Shown here: positions 54,620-62,756 of the stretch, one piece after another | How positions within the stretch are numbered: the first letter of the stretch is position 1 | Layout of the letters: each line of letters opens with the position of its first letter | Notes under the pieces: model-generated | Databases searched by the model: none | Seen by the model: the letters and a program-made list of their open reading frames with translations, nothing else | Told to the model about the DNA's origin: nothing | Translations under genes and position numbers: made by a program | Source of the DNA: an uncultured Eubacteriales bacterium | Lineage (GTDB): Bacteria > Bacillota > Clostridia > Oscillospirales > CAG-272 | Assembly (NCBI GenBank): GCA_934378145.1 | Contig: CAKXXW010000006.1 | Coordinates: forward strand, 23,184 to 87,183 | Reading direction: 5' to 3' | Length of the DNA: 64,000 nt

Positions 54620-55548
54620 ACGGTATCATTACCGAGGGCGTCGGCGGGCTTTATCGGGTCAGACTTGACATAACGGGAGAATATGTTTCCTGCCGTGCAA
54701 GGGGCGCCTTCCGTCACGAGGGGATCACTCCGCTTGTCGGAGACAGAGTATGGGTGGCTCTCTCCGAGCCGAAAGAAGGGAAAAGCGATGATAACAGGGA
54801 TCGCGGCGCAGTCATTGACGAGATACTTGAGAGAAAGAACTCGCTGATCCGCCCGCCGCTTGCGAATCTTGACCTGCTTTTTCTGACTCTTGCCGTGCAT
54901 CATCCCGAACCGTCGCTTCCGACTGTCGACAAGCTGCTCTCGATCTGCGAATACAATTCGATAGACGCAGCGGTGGTTATAGGAAAATGCGAGCTTGATC
55001 CCGCGAGAGCGGAAGAGATAGCGGGGATTTACAGGCTCGCGGGGTACAGAACTTTCGCCGTGAGCTGTTTTGAGAAGATCGGTATCCGTGAGCTTGACGA
55101 ATATGTCGGAGAAGCGCTTGACGGCGGCAGGATCGCGGCATTTGCGGGAGCCTCGGGCGCGGGAAAATCGACGCTTATAAACACTCTTTTCCCGGATTTC
55201 GGGCTTGAGACCGGCGAGGTAAGCCGAAAGACCGAGAGAGGTCGCCATACCACGCGCTCGGTGAGACTTTTTGAAGCACGCGGAGGCTATCTTGCCGACA
55301 CTCCGGGCTTTTCGATGATAGATTTCGCACGGTTTGACTTTTTCGGAAAGGATGACCTGCCGGGAACCTTCCGCGAATTCTCCGACTGTATCGGTAAGTG
55401 CAGATACAAAAAATGCACTCACACAAAGGAGGAGAGCTGCGCGGTGCTTGAGAAGCTCCGTGAGGGGAAGATCGCGCCTTCGCGGCACGAGAGCTTTCTG
55501 GAGCTTTACTCGATACTGAAAGAAAAACATGATTGGAGCCGGAAATGA
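54607..55548 (+). CDS. rsgA: Ribosome small subunit GTPase RsgA with altered G4 motif
   Basis: A 313-residue circularly permuted GTPase that matures the 30S subunit. It has the N-terminal OB-fold, the G1 loop GASGAGKSTLIN (181-192), G3 DTPGFS and the zinc motif CRYKKCTHTKEESC. The expected G4 motif NKxD reads GKCE at 126-129 (VVIGKCELD), losing the Asn and Asp that select guanine. The ATG at 54607 overlaps the end of the kinase gene by 13 bases. An rpe gene, common downstream of rsgA, is absent. Confidence 0.94.
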   Translation: MDKLNGIITEGVGGLYRVRLDITGEYVSCRARGAFRHEGITPLVGDRVWVALSEPKEGKSDDNRDRGAVIDEILERKNSLIRPPLANLDLLFLTLAVHHPEPSLPTVDKLLSICEYNSIDAAVVIGKCELDPARAEEIAGIYRLAGYRTFAVSCFEKIGIRELDEYVGEALDGGRIAAFAGASGAGKSTLINTLFPDFGLETGEVSRKTERGRHTTRSVRLFEARGGYLADTPGFSMIDFARFDFFGKDDLPGTFREFSDCIGKCRYKKCTHTKEESCAVLEKLREGKIAPSRHESFLELYSILKEKHDWSRK

Positions 55549-56171
55549 GAGCTTTTATTTATTCGGGAGGCGAGGTCTTTCCCGACAATATAACCGAGCA
55601 TCCGAAGGGTGATGACCTTCGGATAGCCGCCGATTCGGGCTATCGGAATGCCCTGAAGCTCGGGGACAGGGTCGATATCTTCGTCGGGGATTTTGACTCG
55701 CTCGATGAGGGCGAGCTTGACGGAAATGTCGAGGTGATACCTCTGAAGCCCGAAAAGGATATAACAGATACGCAGGCGGCGGTCGATGTCGCGCTTGACC
55801 GCGGGGCTGATGACATTTACATCGTCGGAGGCCTCAGCGGAAGGCTCGATCACACGCTGTCGAACATTTCGATCCTTATTGAGATGAAGAACTGCGGACG
55901 CCACGCGGTTATCTTTGACGGTCGAAACCGTGTAAGGTATATAAAAAACGACAGTTATATCCTCGCAAGGACGGGATACAGATACCTTTCCGTAATAGCT
56001 GCCGACGAGCTTGTGAAGGGCGTTGAGCTTAAGGGTGTCAAGTATCCACTTCACAACGCAAAGCTCAAGAAGAGCTTTCAGTACGCCGTAAGCAACGAAA
56101 TAGAGGGCAATTGCGCCTTTATAGCCGTGAAAAAGGGCGGAATATTCATAATTGAGTCGTGTGACAGATAA
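55545..56171 (+). CDS. thiN: Thiamine pyrophosphokinase
   Basis: A 208-residue enzyme that transfers pyrophosphate from ATP to thiamine. Motifs: AADSGYRNALKLG, VDIFVGDFDSLDEGEL with the catalytic aspartates, KPEKDITDTQAAVDVALDRG and GGLSGRLDHTLSNI. The ATG at 55545 overlaps the rsgA stop (ATGA) and has GGAGCCGGAA before it. It is the last gene of the housekeeping operon; no clear terminator follows before the next promoter at 56178. Confidence 0.95.
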   Translation: MRAFIYSGGEVFPDNITEHPKGDDLRIAADSGYRNALKLGDRVDIFVGDFDSLDEGELDGNVEVIPLKPEKDITDTQAAVDVALDRGADDIYIVGGLSGRLDHTLSNISILIEMKNCGRHAVIFDGRNRVRYIKNDSYILARTGYRYLSVIAADELVKGVELKGVKYPLHNAKLKKSFQYAVSNEIEGNCAFIAVKKGGIFIIESCDR

Positions 56172-56177
56172 CTTGTG

Positions 56178-56206
56178 TTGACAGAAAACCTTGTATATGA
56201 TACAAT
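56178..56206 (+). promoter_or_regulatory. Promoter of the exopolysaccharide regulatory operon
   Basis: TTGACA (consensus) and TACAAT with a 17-base spacer, 100 bases upstream of the Wzz-like gene, right after the thiN stop. Confidence 0.82.
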
Positions 56207-56254
56207 GTATCTGTCTGAATATTCAGCCGGACAGCGTGAGACAAATTTATTTCC

Positions 56255-56288
56255 GCGTCCGAAATACCGGAAAGGACGCTCTCTTTTT
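56255..56288 (+). terminator. Leader terminator (attenuator candidate) ahead of the Wzz-like gene
   Basis: Hairpin GCGTCC-GAAATACCGGAAA-GGACGC followed by TCTCTTTTT, placed between the promoter and the first start codon. A preceding hairpin (GTCTGAATATTCAGCCGGAC, 56211-56232) could be part of a switch. Position within the transcript's leader suggests regulated read-through. Confidence 0.6.
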
Positions 56289-56305
56289 GGGGTGGGGGAC
56301 TTAAG

Positions 56306-57043
56306 ATGAACAAAGAACTTGATATCAGGACATTACTGAAGGCATTCAGAAAGCTCTGGCCCGTCGTGGTAGCTGCGGTGCTTGTATGCTCCGCGATCAT
56401 GGCAGGATATACCATGACGAAAAAGCCCGTCTATTCTGCCGAAGCGGATTTTCTGTCCGTGAACAATCCGAATAACGAGACATATACTTCCTCGACGCTC
56501 GTTTCGGCGGCAAAGGAGCTTGTGAACGACTACATAGAGATCGCGGTCAGCGATGTGATGCTTGACGCGGTGGCGGACAGCCTCAACGGTACGGGTGAGA
56601 AGGTATATACGCATACCTCGCTCAGACGGATGATAACCGTGTCGAAAAAGGGCGTTGACAGCGCGATATACACCGTTACCGTGAAGAGCGGCGACCCGGA
56701 ACAAGCCGAGAGGGTCATCGGCGCCGTTATGGAAAATATGCAGCCGGTCATATCCGAACTCGTTATGCGCAAGAACGCGGTAAAATGCCTCACCTCTGTC
56801 CCGAAGGCGGAAAAGATGCCCTCCGGACTTGTAAAAAATACTATGATCGGTGCGGCAGCGGGACTTGTGATCTCGGTCGTGATAGTTGTAATAGCGGTTC
56901 TGACCGATACGAAGGTGAGGACCGAATCGGATCTCAAGGAAGCCTTTGCCGACATCCCCGTAATAGGAACCGTTCCGAAGTGGAACTTAAAGGTTGCCGC
57001 GGAAGCGACCGGTGCAGGCAGAAAAACAAACGGAGGTAACTGA
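56306..57043 (+). CDS. Wzz/YveK-type polysaccharide chain-length regulator
   Basis: A 245-residue co-polymerase that activates the adjacent tyrosine kinase. Two transmembrane helices flank an extracellular domain: WPVVVAAVLVCSAIMAGYTM at about 18-40 and MIGAAAGLVISVVIVVIAVL at about 176-200. The N-terminal NKELDIRTLLKAFRKLW is typical of Bacillota CapA/CpsC proteins. The cytoplasmic tail after the second helix would contact the kinase. GGGGTGGGGG precedes the ATG. First gene of the wzz-kinase-phosphatase set. Confidence 0.9.
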   Translation: MNKELDIRTLLKAFRKLWPVVVAAVLVCSAIMAGYTMTKKPVYSAEADFLSVNNPNNETYTSSTLVSAAKELVNDYIEIAVSDVMLDAVADSLNGTGEKVYTHTSLRRMITVSKKGVDSAIYTVTVKSGDPEQAERVIGAVMENMQPVISELVMRKNAVKCLTSVPKAEKMPSGLVKNTMIGAAAGLVISVVIVVIAVLTDTKVRTESDLKEAFADIPVIGTVPKWNLKVAAEATGAGRKTNGGN

Positions 57044-57045
57044 AA

Positions 57046-57792
57046 ATGTGTGCAAGACGCAGAAACTACGGCTCTGAAAATTCATACACCGGCAAGGTCA
57101 TATGCGACGAAACTCCGTTTGCGGTGACCGAGGCGTTCAAGACGCTGCGTGCCAATCTTATGTTTTCGTCGGCTGGCGAGGACTGCCCGGTCTTCGGCAC
57201 GACCTCTGCCTATTCCGATACCGGAAAGAGCGTGATAACGGCAAATGCCGCCGTATCTTTCGCTTATCTTGATAAGAAGGTGCTTCTGATCGACGGCGAT
57301 ATGAGAAAACCGGTACAGCACCGCATTTTCGGGCGCGAAAACCGCCACGGGCTGTCGGAGCTTCTTTCCTGCGGAAAGTCGCAGGATATGGCTGAGGTAT
57401 TTGAAAAATCTGTCATACACGGAGTTGTCCCGGGGCTTGATCTGATCCCGTGCGGCAAGATACCGCCGAATCCTTCTGAGCTTATGTCGTCGGACAATAT
57501 GCGCCGGCTCATAGAGTATGCAAAGGAAAACTACGATGTGGTCTTCATTGATTTTCCGCCCATATGCAATGTTTCGGACGCCGGAGTGGTGGCTGAACTT
57601 ATCACGGGTTATATGATAGTGGTAAGGTCGGGGGACACCGACAAACGCGCTGTTACTTCTGCGGTCGAGCAGATGAATCAGATGAAGGCGAAGATTATAG
57701 GCTTCGTTCTCAACGATGTAAATCTCAAGACCGACGGGACCTACGCCGGAAGGTATTCAAGATATTACCGCTCATACGGAAGCAAAAAGTGA
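57046..57792 (+). CDS. CpsD/CapB-type tyrosine kinase
   Basis: A 248-residue BY-kinase. The Walker A region is TTSAYSDTGKSVITAN (the usual GEGKS appears as DTGKS), Walker A' is VLLIDGDMRKPV and Walker B is VVFIDFPPI. The C-terminal tyrosine cluster YAGRYSRYYRSYGSKK, with five Tyr in 13 residues, is the autophosphorylation site. It controls capsule or exopolysaccharide polymerisation together with the Wzz-like protein (two bases upstream) and is dephosphorylated by the next gene product. Confidence 0.93.
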   Translation: MCARRRNYGSENSYTGKVICDETPFAVTEAFKTLRANLMFSSAGEDCPVFGTTSAYSDTGKSVITANAAVSFAYLDKKVLLIDGDMRKPVQHRIFGRENRHGLSELLSCGKSQDMAEVFEKSVIHGVVPGLDLIPCGKIPPNPSELMSSDNMRRLIEYAKENYDVVFIDFPPICNVSDAGVVAELITGYMIVVRSGDTDKRAVTSAVEQMNQMKAKIIGFVLNDVNLKTDGTYAGRYSRYYRSYGSKK

Positions 57793-57817
57793 TCCCGCCC
57801 GTTTATTCCTGAAAAAA

Positions 57818-58516
57818 ATGATAAACGATATAAGGATCACCGATTTTCATTCCCATATACTTCCGTGCGCCGATCACGGCTCGGATTCCGTCGCGACATC
57901 GCAGAGGCAGATTGAGCTTCTGACGGGTGCGGGGGCAGATCGTATCGTCGCTACACCTCATTTCTATCCTTCCGAGATCACGGTCGGTGAATTCCTTGCT
58001 CTGCGCGAAAGGTGCGCGGAGGCGCTTTTCGGTGCGTCGGAAGGTCCCTTGCCGGAGATACTTATGGGAGCCGAGGTGCTTGTCTGCCCCGGGCTTGAGG
58101 AGATGGAGGGGCTTCGGCACCTTTGCATCGAGGAAACCGATACGATACTTCTCGAGATGCCGTTCGGGGAATGGAGCGAGCCGCTTATCGAGACTGTCGG
58201 ACGGATAAAGCGGCTCGGGCTTGATCCCGTGATGGCTCATATCGACAGGTATTACGACAAACCGGTCGGAAGGCTTTTTGAAGAAGGTATCCCGTGTCAG
58301 ATAAACGCCTCGGCGCTTGTCTCAAGGCGCGGGCGCGGGTGGCTCCTCGATCTTATCGGGGAGGGAAGGGTCTGCGCGATCGGAAGCGATATTCACGGTG
58401 CCGACCGCGGCTGTGCGAAGAATTTCATACGGGCGTGCAGGTTTCTCGGAAAAGAGCTTTATGGGATGATGGAGAAGACCGATTCGCTGCTTCGCGGCGC
58501 AAAAGTACATATGTAA
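57818..58516 (+). CDS. CpsB/YwqE-type tyrosine phosphatase (PHP family)
   Basis: A 232-residue PHP metallophosphatase. Metal-binding motifs: TDFHSHILPCADHGSDS, VATPHFYPSE, MAHIDRYYD and IGSDIHGADRG. It removes phosphate from the tyrosine cluster of the preceding kinase. The ribosome-binding site is weak. Biosynthetic glycosyltransferases of a capsule cluster do not follow, so this is only the regulatory trio. Confidence 0.92.
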   Translation: MINDIRITDFHSHILPCADHGSDSVATSQRQIELLTGAGADRIVATPHFYPSEITVGEFLALRERCAEALFGASEGPLPEILMGAEVLVCPGLEEMEGLRHLCIEETDTILLEMPFGEWSEPLIETVGRIKRLGLDPVMAHIDRYYDKPVGRLFEEGIPCQINASALVSRRGRGWLLDLIGEGRVCAIGSDIHGADRGCAKNFIRACRFLGKELYGMMEKTDSLLRGAKVHM

Positions 58517-58561
58517 AAAGATCACCGCGGTGCCTCTGTCGGTGTCGTGATGATCTTTTTT
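58517..58561. terminator. Bidirectional terminator after the phosphatase gene
   Basis: AAAAAGATCA pairs with TGATCTTTTT across an interior loop that contains a further CCGCGGTG/CGGTG helix. It lies between convergent genes. Confidence 0.75.
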
Positions 58562-58565
58562 ATCT

Positions 58566-59240
58566 TTATTCGGGCATTTCAGTGCCGTCGTCCCATCTGT
58601 AGCCCGCACTGCGGAGAGCTTCAAGGCTCGCAAACCATTCTTCCGATGCGGGGTCGCGTATCATGACTCCGCTGTCGTAGACCGAGATGTAATGGCAGTA
58701 GATGCCGCCCGAGGAATAGTAGGTTATGCCTTCTTCCTCGACAAGCGTAAGGGCGCCGTTGATCCATTTCCATGTTCCGTCAGCGCGTGTTTCCTCGTAG
58801 TCGCTCTTTGCCGCGGGGACATCGGTGTCATAGTAGACCGTCGAGATCAGTCTGCTTTTCACCGTCTGCGCATCGGCATCCCATTCGGGAGAGAGTAGCG
58901 AGGAAAATGCCGAGCTTCTGACGAATTTTCCTATCGTCGGGCGGAGTATGAAACATTCATATGTTCCGAGCGACGGTGTGAGGCTGTCAAGCCTTATATC
59001 GAAGTAGCCGTCAAAGTTCATATCGATGAAGGTGAGATTCTTGCCGGTCACATTGAGCTTTGCGGCTTTGCGCCCGGGGCTTTCGACCTCGATCCCTATA
59101 ACGGTGTCGCCCCTTTTCGAGACGATAAAGGTGAATTCGCCCTCAGTCACCGTTTCCTTTTCGACTGCGGCGCAGGATGACAGCGCGACGGCTCCGAGCA
59201 GCAGGGATAGCAGAAGCAGGAGCGTCGATGCTCTCTTCAT
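58566..59240 (-). CDS. Putative lipoprotein, unknown function
   Basis: A 224-residue exported protein with lipobox LSSC at about residue 23 (signal RASTLLLLLSLLLGAVAL). The segment LTFIDMNFDGYFDIRL looks like the FG-GAP/XAC2610-type strand motif seen in secreted proteins of gut bacteria. The C-terminal part contains GTWKWINGALTLVEE. No enzyme motif was recognised. Its start overlaps the stop of the upstream sugar isomerase-like gene by four bases, so both are translated together. Confidence 0.75.
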   Translation of the reverse strand: MKRASTLLLLLSLLLGAVALSSCAAVEKETVTEGEFTFIVSKRGDTVIGIEVESPGRKAAKLNVTGKNLTFIDMNFDGYFDIRLDSLTPSLGTYECFILRPTIGKFVRSSAFSSLLSPEWDADAQTVKSRLISTVYYDTDVPAAKSDYEETRADGTWKWINGALTLVEEEGITYYSSGGIYCHYISVYDSGVMIRDPASEEWFASLEALRSAGYRWDDGTEMPE

Positions 59241-60088
59241 ATCTTTTCCTCCGGTGCGCAGAACAGCGCGGCGACCTTTTCGGCTCTTTCGTGAGCGAGG
59301 CGCAGGTACCCTTCGCAGTCAAGCTCCGAGTATATGTCGTTTGCGCACCTGCCGGGGGTGCTTTTCTTTTTCAGCTCAAAGGTCAGCACGCCGTCAAAAC
59401 CGGTGGCGTTTATTCTTTTTGCGATTCTCGACCAATCAGCTTTGCCGTCGAAGGGAAGAAGGTGATAGTCGTCAAGCCATGTTATCGTGTCTCCCGTGAT
59501 GCCGAGGTTATCGTTGAGGTGAGTTGCGACGAGCTTCCCGTTCGCACCGTACTTTCCGATCATATCCTCGCTGCGGTTGTAGCACATCTCATGCCCCGTG
59601 TCTATGCAGAAGCCGTATGCGGGGTGAGAGGCAAGGCGGTCGCGGATGTATTCAAGGTGATTTTCACCCTCCGTATTCTCGAGTGCGACGGTCACGCCGC
59701 GCGACGCGGCATGGTCGAGAAGGCGCGAGAAGCGTTCGGCACCGAGTTCGGTCGGCTCAACTGGTACAAAGCCTATCCAGACATGCGAGACAAGGATATT
59801 TACCGAGTTTTCGGCACATTCGTCGACGCAGCGGCAGAGTTCGGAGAGAACATCATCGCCCTCCTCACTGTCCTTCCACATACGGTCGATGCGCTTGAAG
59901 GGAGCATGTACCGATTGAAGGAAAAGTCCGTGTTCTTTTGCGAGAGAAGAGACCTCGCTGACCTTTCCCGAGCCGCAGAAGATCGCGTCAAAGCCGACCT
60001 CGGCGATGGTTTTTATTCTTTCCCTGACAGGGATCTCGGGCATGCAGAATTCAAGGCTGATGCCGAGCTGCCTTTTTCCGGATTTCAT
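59237..60088 (-). CDS. Sugar phosphate isomerase/epimerase family protein (TIM barrel)
   Basis: A 283-residue xylose-isomerase-like TIM barrel. The pattern includes LQSVHAPFKRIDRMW, GVTVALENTEGENHLEYI with the metal-ligand Glu, GFCIDTGHEMCYNRS with Asp and His, LVATHLNDNLG and GVLTFELKKKS. Such proteins isomerise or epimerise sugars, or act as sugar dehydratases; the substrate is not evident. It is upstream of the lipoprotein gene with a 4-bp overlap. No sugar transporter is close by. Confidence 0.87.
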   Translation of the reverse strand: MKSGKRQLGISLEFCMPEIPVRERIKTIAEVGFDAIFCGSGKVSEVSSLAKEHGLFLQSVHAPFKRIDRMWKDSEEGDDVLSELCRCVDECAENSVNILVSHVWIGFVPVEPTELGAERFSRLLDHAASRGVTVALENTEGENHLEYIRDRLASHPAYGFCIDTGHEMCYNRSEDMIGKYGANGKLVATHLNDNLGITGDTITWLDDYHLLPFDGKADWSRIAKRINATGFDGVLTFELKKKSTPGRCANDIYSELDCEGYLRLAHERAEKVAALFCAPEEKI

Positions 60089-60195
60089 ATGTGCCTCCGA
60101 TAAAAATTATATATTTCATTATATCATATTTTCCGTCGGCTTTCAAGGCATTTCGTGACAAAACGCAGGTGCCGGATTTTGTGAAAAATCACTAT

Positions 60196-60224
60196 TTGCA
60201 TTTTTCATTATTATATGTTATAAT
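60196..60224 (+). promoter_or_regulatory. Promoter of the CarD-like gene
   Basis: TTGCAT and TATAAT, spacer 17 ending TGT (extended -10), 33 bases before the start codon. Confidence 0.8.
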
Positions 60225-60257
60225 ATATGTAACTAATATAGACAAGGAGGAAGACAG

Positions 60258-60779
60258 ATGAGTGCGGATCGCAAAGCAGGTGAATTCGTAATGTATCCCA
60301 ACGGTGGTGTGTGCCGTATCGACGGGATCGAGACGAGGGACTTTTCGGGCGGGCAGAAGAGCTACTATGTTATGCACCCGCTGTCAAATCCTATGTCGAA
60401 GATCTTCGTTCCCACAGATTCGGAAAGCCTTACAGCGCTGATGACGCCGCTTATAGATCGTGGCGGTATCGACTCTGTTATAAGATCAGCCGAGACCTCC
60501 GCACACCATTGGATCCCCGATCGCAAGATGCGCGCCGAGAGGTTCACCGAGCTTCTGCGGGGCGGGGAAAGATCGGATCTTCTCTGGCTGATAAAGACCC
60601 TTTCGCGCCACAAGGCTGAGGTGGTGAAGCAGAAAAAACGCCTCTACGCGACCGATGAACGCGTTCTGACCTCGGCGACGAAGCTGATAACCGAGGAATT
60701 TTCCTTCGTTCTCGGTATAGAAGAGGACGAGGTGATCCCTTATATCAAGGGTCGCGTCGAGCTTTTTGCCGGAGCATAA
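60258..60779 (+). CDS. CarD family transcriptional regulator
   Basis: A 173-residue CarD-type protein that binds the RNA polymerase beta subunit and stabilises open promoter complexes. The N-terminal Tudor-like domain reads FVMYPNGGVCRIDGIETRDF, then YYVMHPLSNPMSKIFVPTDS. The C-terminal helical domain has WIPDRKMRAERFTELLRGGE and LITEEFSFVLGIEEDEV. AAGGAGGAAG precedes the ATG. It is monocistronic with its own promoter and terminator. Confidence 0.93.
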   Translation: MSADRKAGEFVMYPNGGVCRIDGIETRDFSGGQKSYYVMHPLSNPMSKIFVPTDSESLTALMTPLIDRGGIDSVIRSAETSAHHWIPDRKMRAERFTELLRGGERSDLLWLIKTLSRHKAEVVKQKKRLYATDERVLTSATKLITEEFSFVLGIEEDEVIPYIKGRVELFAGA

Positions 60780-60786
60780 ATATTTT

Positions 60787-60814
60787 CCCCGCCGGACAAT
60801 TCCGGCGGGGTTTT
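60787..60814 (+). terminator. Terminator of the CarD-like gene
   Basis: A perfect 10-bp GC stem CCCCGCCGGA/TCCGGCGGGG with a CAAT loop, then TTTT. Confidence 0.9.
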
Positions 60815-60857
60815 ATAATAAGTTATTCTTTTACTTCGATACGCTATTAGTCAGCTC

Positions 60858-61292
60858 TTAGTTTTCTGTCCTTCGGAATGTGATACTATCAACTTTTCCG
60901 CCGAAAATATCATCTTTTTCCTTGTCTATATGGAATGTAAGAGATTCCGATGAAATGTTGTAGGTGCCTTCAGTGGTCTTCTGATAAGTTACCTTCTTTT
61001 TATTACCCGAAACCGATTCGTCAACGGTCAAAAAAGCATTAATTGTCAGTTCGCTAATTCGCCAAGTGAACCAAAACTCGCATGCCCAAGTTTGACCGTC
61101 GATCAAAATCTCACCCTCACTGTAATATGCATCATTTTTATTCTCGGGATCTGCTTGAAAACTAACATTATACTCTTCGCATATCCATTCTGCTTTTCCA
61201 TATTCTGAAGGCTTTTTGGATGAATAAGAATTAAAAAAGCAACCGGTAAGTAAAAGGGGAAGAAGGCAGAGAATTGCAAAGGCTTTTTTCAT
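60858..61292 (-). CDS. Putative lipoprotein, unknown function
   Basis: A 144-residue exported protein with the signal KKAFAILCLLPLLLTGC (lipobox LTGC, Cys18). The mature part alternates beta-strand-like segments (GEILIDGQTWACEFWFTWRI, SELTINAFLTVDES, GTYNISSESLTFHIDKEKDD), suggesting a lipocalin-like or small beta-sandwich fold. Codon use is more A+T-rich than its neighbours. No family recognised; monocistronic. Confidence 0.72.
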   Translation of the reverse strand: MKKAFAILCLLPLLLTGCFFNSYSSKKPSEYGKAEWICEEYNVSFQADPENKNDAYYSEGEILIDGQTWACEFWFTWRISELTINAFLTVDESVSGNKKKVTYQKTTEGTYNISSESLTFHIDKEKDDIFGGKVDSITFRRTEN

Positions 61293-61614
61293 TCTGATGT
61301 CCTCGCTTTTTGATTTTTTTGTGGTTTCACTAATAATGTCGTTATTTTCCCCAAAAGGTTACACTTACGGACGAAATATCCGTAAATATTTTTTGATGGC
61401 CGGATAGCTTTGCATTTCTCTGCCGTAGGGATAGCGTGAAGAAGGGAAAGTTTCAGATATTTTAACTGATTGTAAGTATCTTATCACAACTTCGGGTGTA
61501 TAATGGTCACGGAAGGAAGTCGGGAACACCCCAAATCCATTCCAAAAAATGCGGAGAGGCAGCATAGTCAGCCTCATCCGGTGATTTTTGCCGGAGCAGA
61601 AGGAGATCATTTTT
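61293..61614. other. Gene-poor intergenic stretch
   Basis: About 320 bases, more A+T-rich than average, between the divergent lipoprotein and DUF975 genes. It holds a possible -10 (TATAAT, 61499-61504) without a convincing -35. A leftward open frame of 90 codons crosses it but has no ribosome-binding site or recognised similarity. No RNA structure was recognised. Confidence 0.5.
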
Positions 61615-62490
61615 ATGTGGACAAGAAAACAGCTCAAGACCGATGCAAAAACGGCTCTTAAGCAGAACTATTGGAGATGCGTGCTTGTGGCATTCATCCT
61701 TGCACTCGTTCTCGGGGTCTCAGCGGGTATCTGGGCTGGCGGATCGGGCAGCGGTGCGGGCTTCGGTTTGGGCGCCGGTGCCGGCGCGGGCGCAGGTTCG
61801 GGATCCGGAGACGGTTCGGATGCCGCGTTCGATAAGTTTTTCAACGACCTTGATGCGATCGAAAAAGACGAAAGCATGACGCCCGATGAGGCGGCGAAGG
61901 CGATGATAGAAGCCTTCAAAGAGCTTATGAACACGCTCGATCAGGAAATGGGCGTGCCTGTTGCCACGCTCCTTCTTTTCCTGCTTGTCGGAGTGATAGT
62001 CGGTACCCTTATCAGCATGATCTTATCGACGCTGATCTCGGTATTCCTCCGAAATCCGCTTCAGGTGAGCTGTTACAGATTCTTCTATAAGAACGGAAAC
62101 GGGGGCGCAAAGCTCGGCGAGATGAAATATCCCTTCGGAAAAGGCAGATATATGAAGACGGTCGGCGCCATGTTCCTGAAAGATCTCTTCATTTTCCTCT
62201 GGTCGCTTCTTTTCCTGATCCCGGGAATAATCAGGGCATACGATTACCGCCTTGTGGGTTATATACTTGCCGATGATCCGAAGATGAGCGCGAATGACGC
62301 CCTTAAAAAGAGCAAGGAAATGATGAGAGGCAACCGCTGGAAGACATTTGTACTTGACCTTTCGTTCATTCCGTGGCTGATACTGGTCGGCATGCCCTTC
62401 TTCGGCTCGTTCATAGCTCTGTTCTATGTTTCGCCCTATATAGGTCAGACAAACGCACAGCTTTACCGCGCTCTGAAGGCGAACCGCTGA
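61615..62490 (+). CDS. DUF975 family membrane protein
   Basis: A 291-residue integral membrane protein. Its start WTRKQLKTDAKTALKQNYWR is typical of DUF975, followed by a hydrophobic helix (CVLVAFILALVLGVSAGI), a Gly/Ala/Ser-rich low-complexity stretch (about 40-70) and four or five more helices. The conserved C-terminal half includes FLWSLLFLIPGIIRAYDYRL, SANDALKKSKEMMRGNRWKT and YVSPYIGQTNAQLYRAL. Function unknown. The ATG at 61615 has AGAAGGAG before it. Confidence 0.88.
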   Translation: MWTRKQLKTDAKTALKQNYWRCVLVAFILALVLGVSAGIWAGGSGSGAGFGLGAGAGAGAGSGSGDGSDAAFDKFFNDLDAIEKDESMTPDEAAKAMIEAFKELMNTLDQEMGVPVATLLLFLLVGVIVGTLISMILSTLISVFLRNPLQVSCYRFFYKNGNGGAKLGEMKYPFGKGRYMKTVGAMFLKDLFIFLWSLLFLIPGIIRAYDYRLVGYILADDPKMSANDALKKSKEMMRGNRWKTFVLDLSFIPWLILVGMPFFGSFIALFYVSPYIGQTNAQLYRALKANR

Positions 62491-62703
62491 GCTTTTGCTG
62501 TTAAGGTGTATTACCGTTTCATTTAGTCTGCGATATGAGGTTGAAGCAAATGAAAAAACAGTAATGTAAGAGAATATATACGCCCGTGAGTACACATCTG
62601 ATATTTGAAGGTCTGCTTACGGGCTATTTTCATTACGGCGATAAGCAGGAAGCCGCACTTTAAGTATGCCTTCCGGTTATGTTGCGGTATAATATATAGG
62701 TAT

Positions 62704-62732
62704 TTGTAATTTTGCCTCGACAGTGCTATAAT
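62704..62732 (+). promoter_or_regulatory. Promoter of the CMD-cupin/alcohol dehydrogenase operon
   Basis: TTGTAA and TATAAT with a 17-base spacer, 24 bases before the start codon. Confidence 0.65.
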
Positions 62733-62756
62733 ACACACAAAAGGAGCGTGAGATCA

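Noticed and set aside
61365..61637. Minus-strand open frame of 90 codons in the gap before the DUF975 gene
   Set aside because: No ribosome-binding site, overlaps the leader and start of the DUF975 gene, and its sequence matches nothing recognised. A decayed fragment cannot be excluded.
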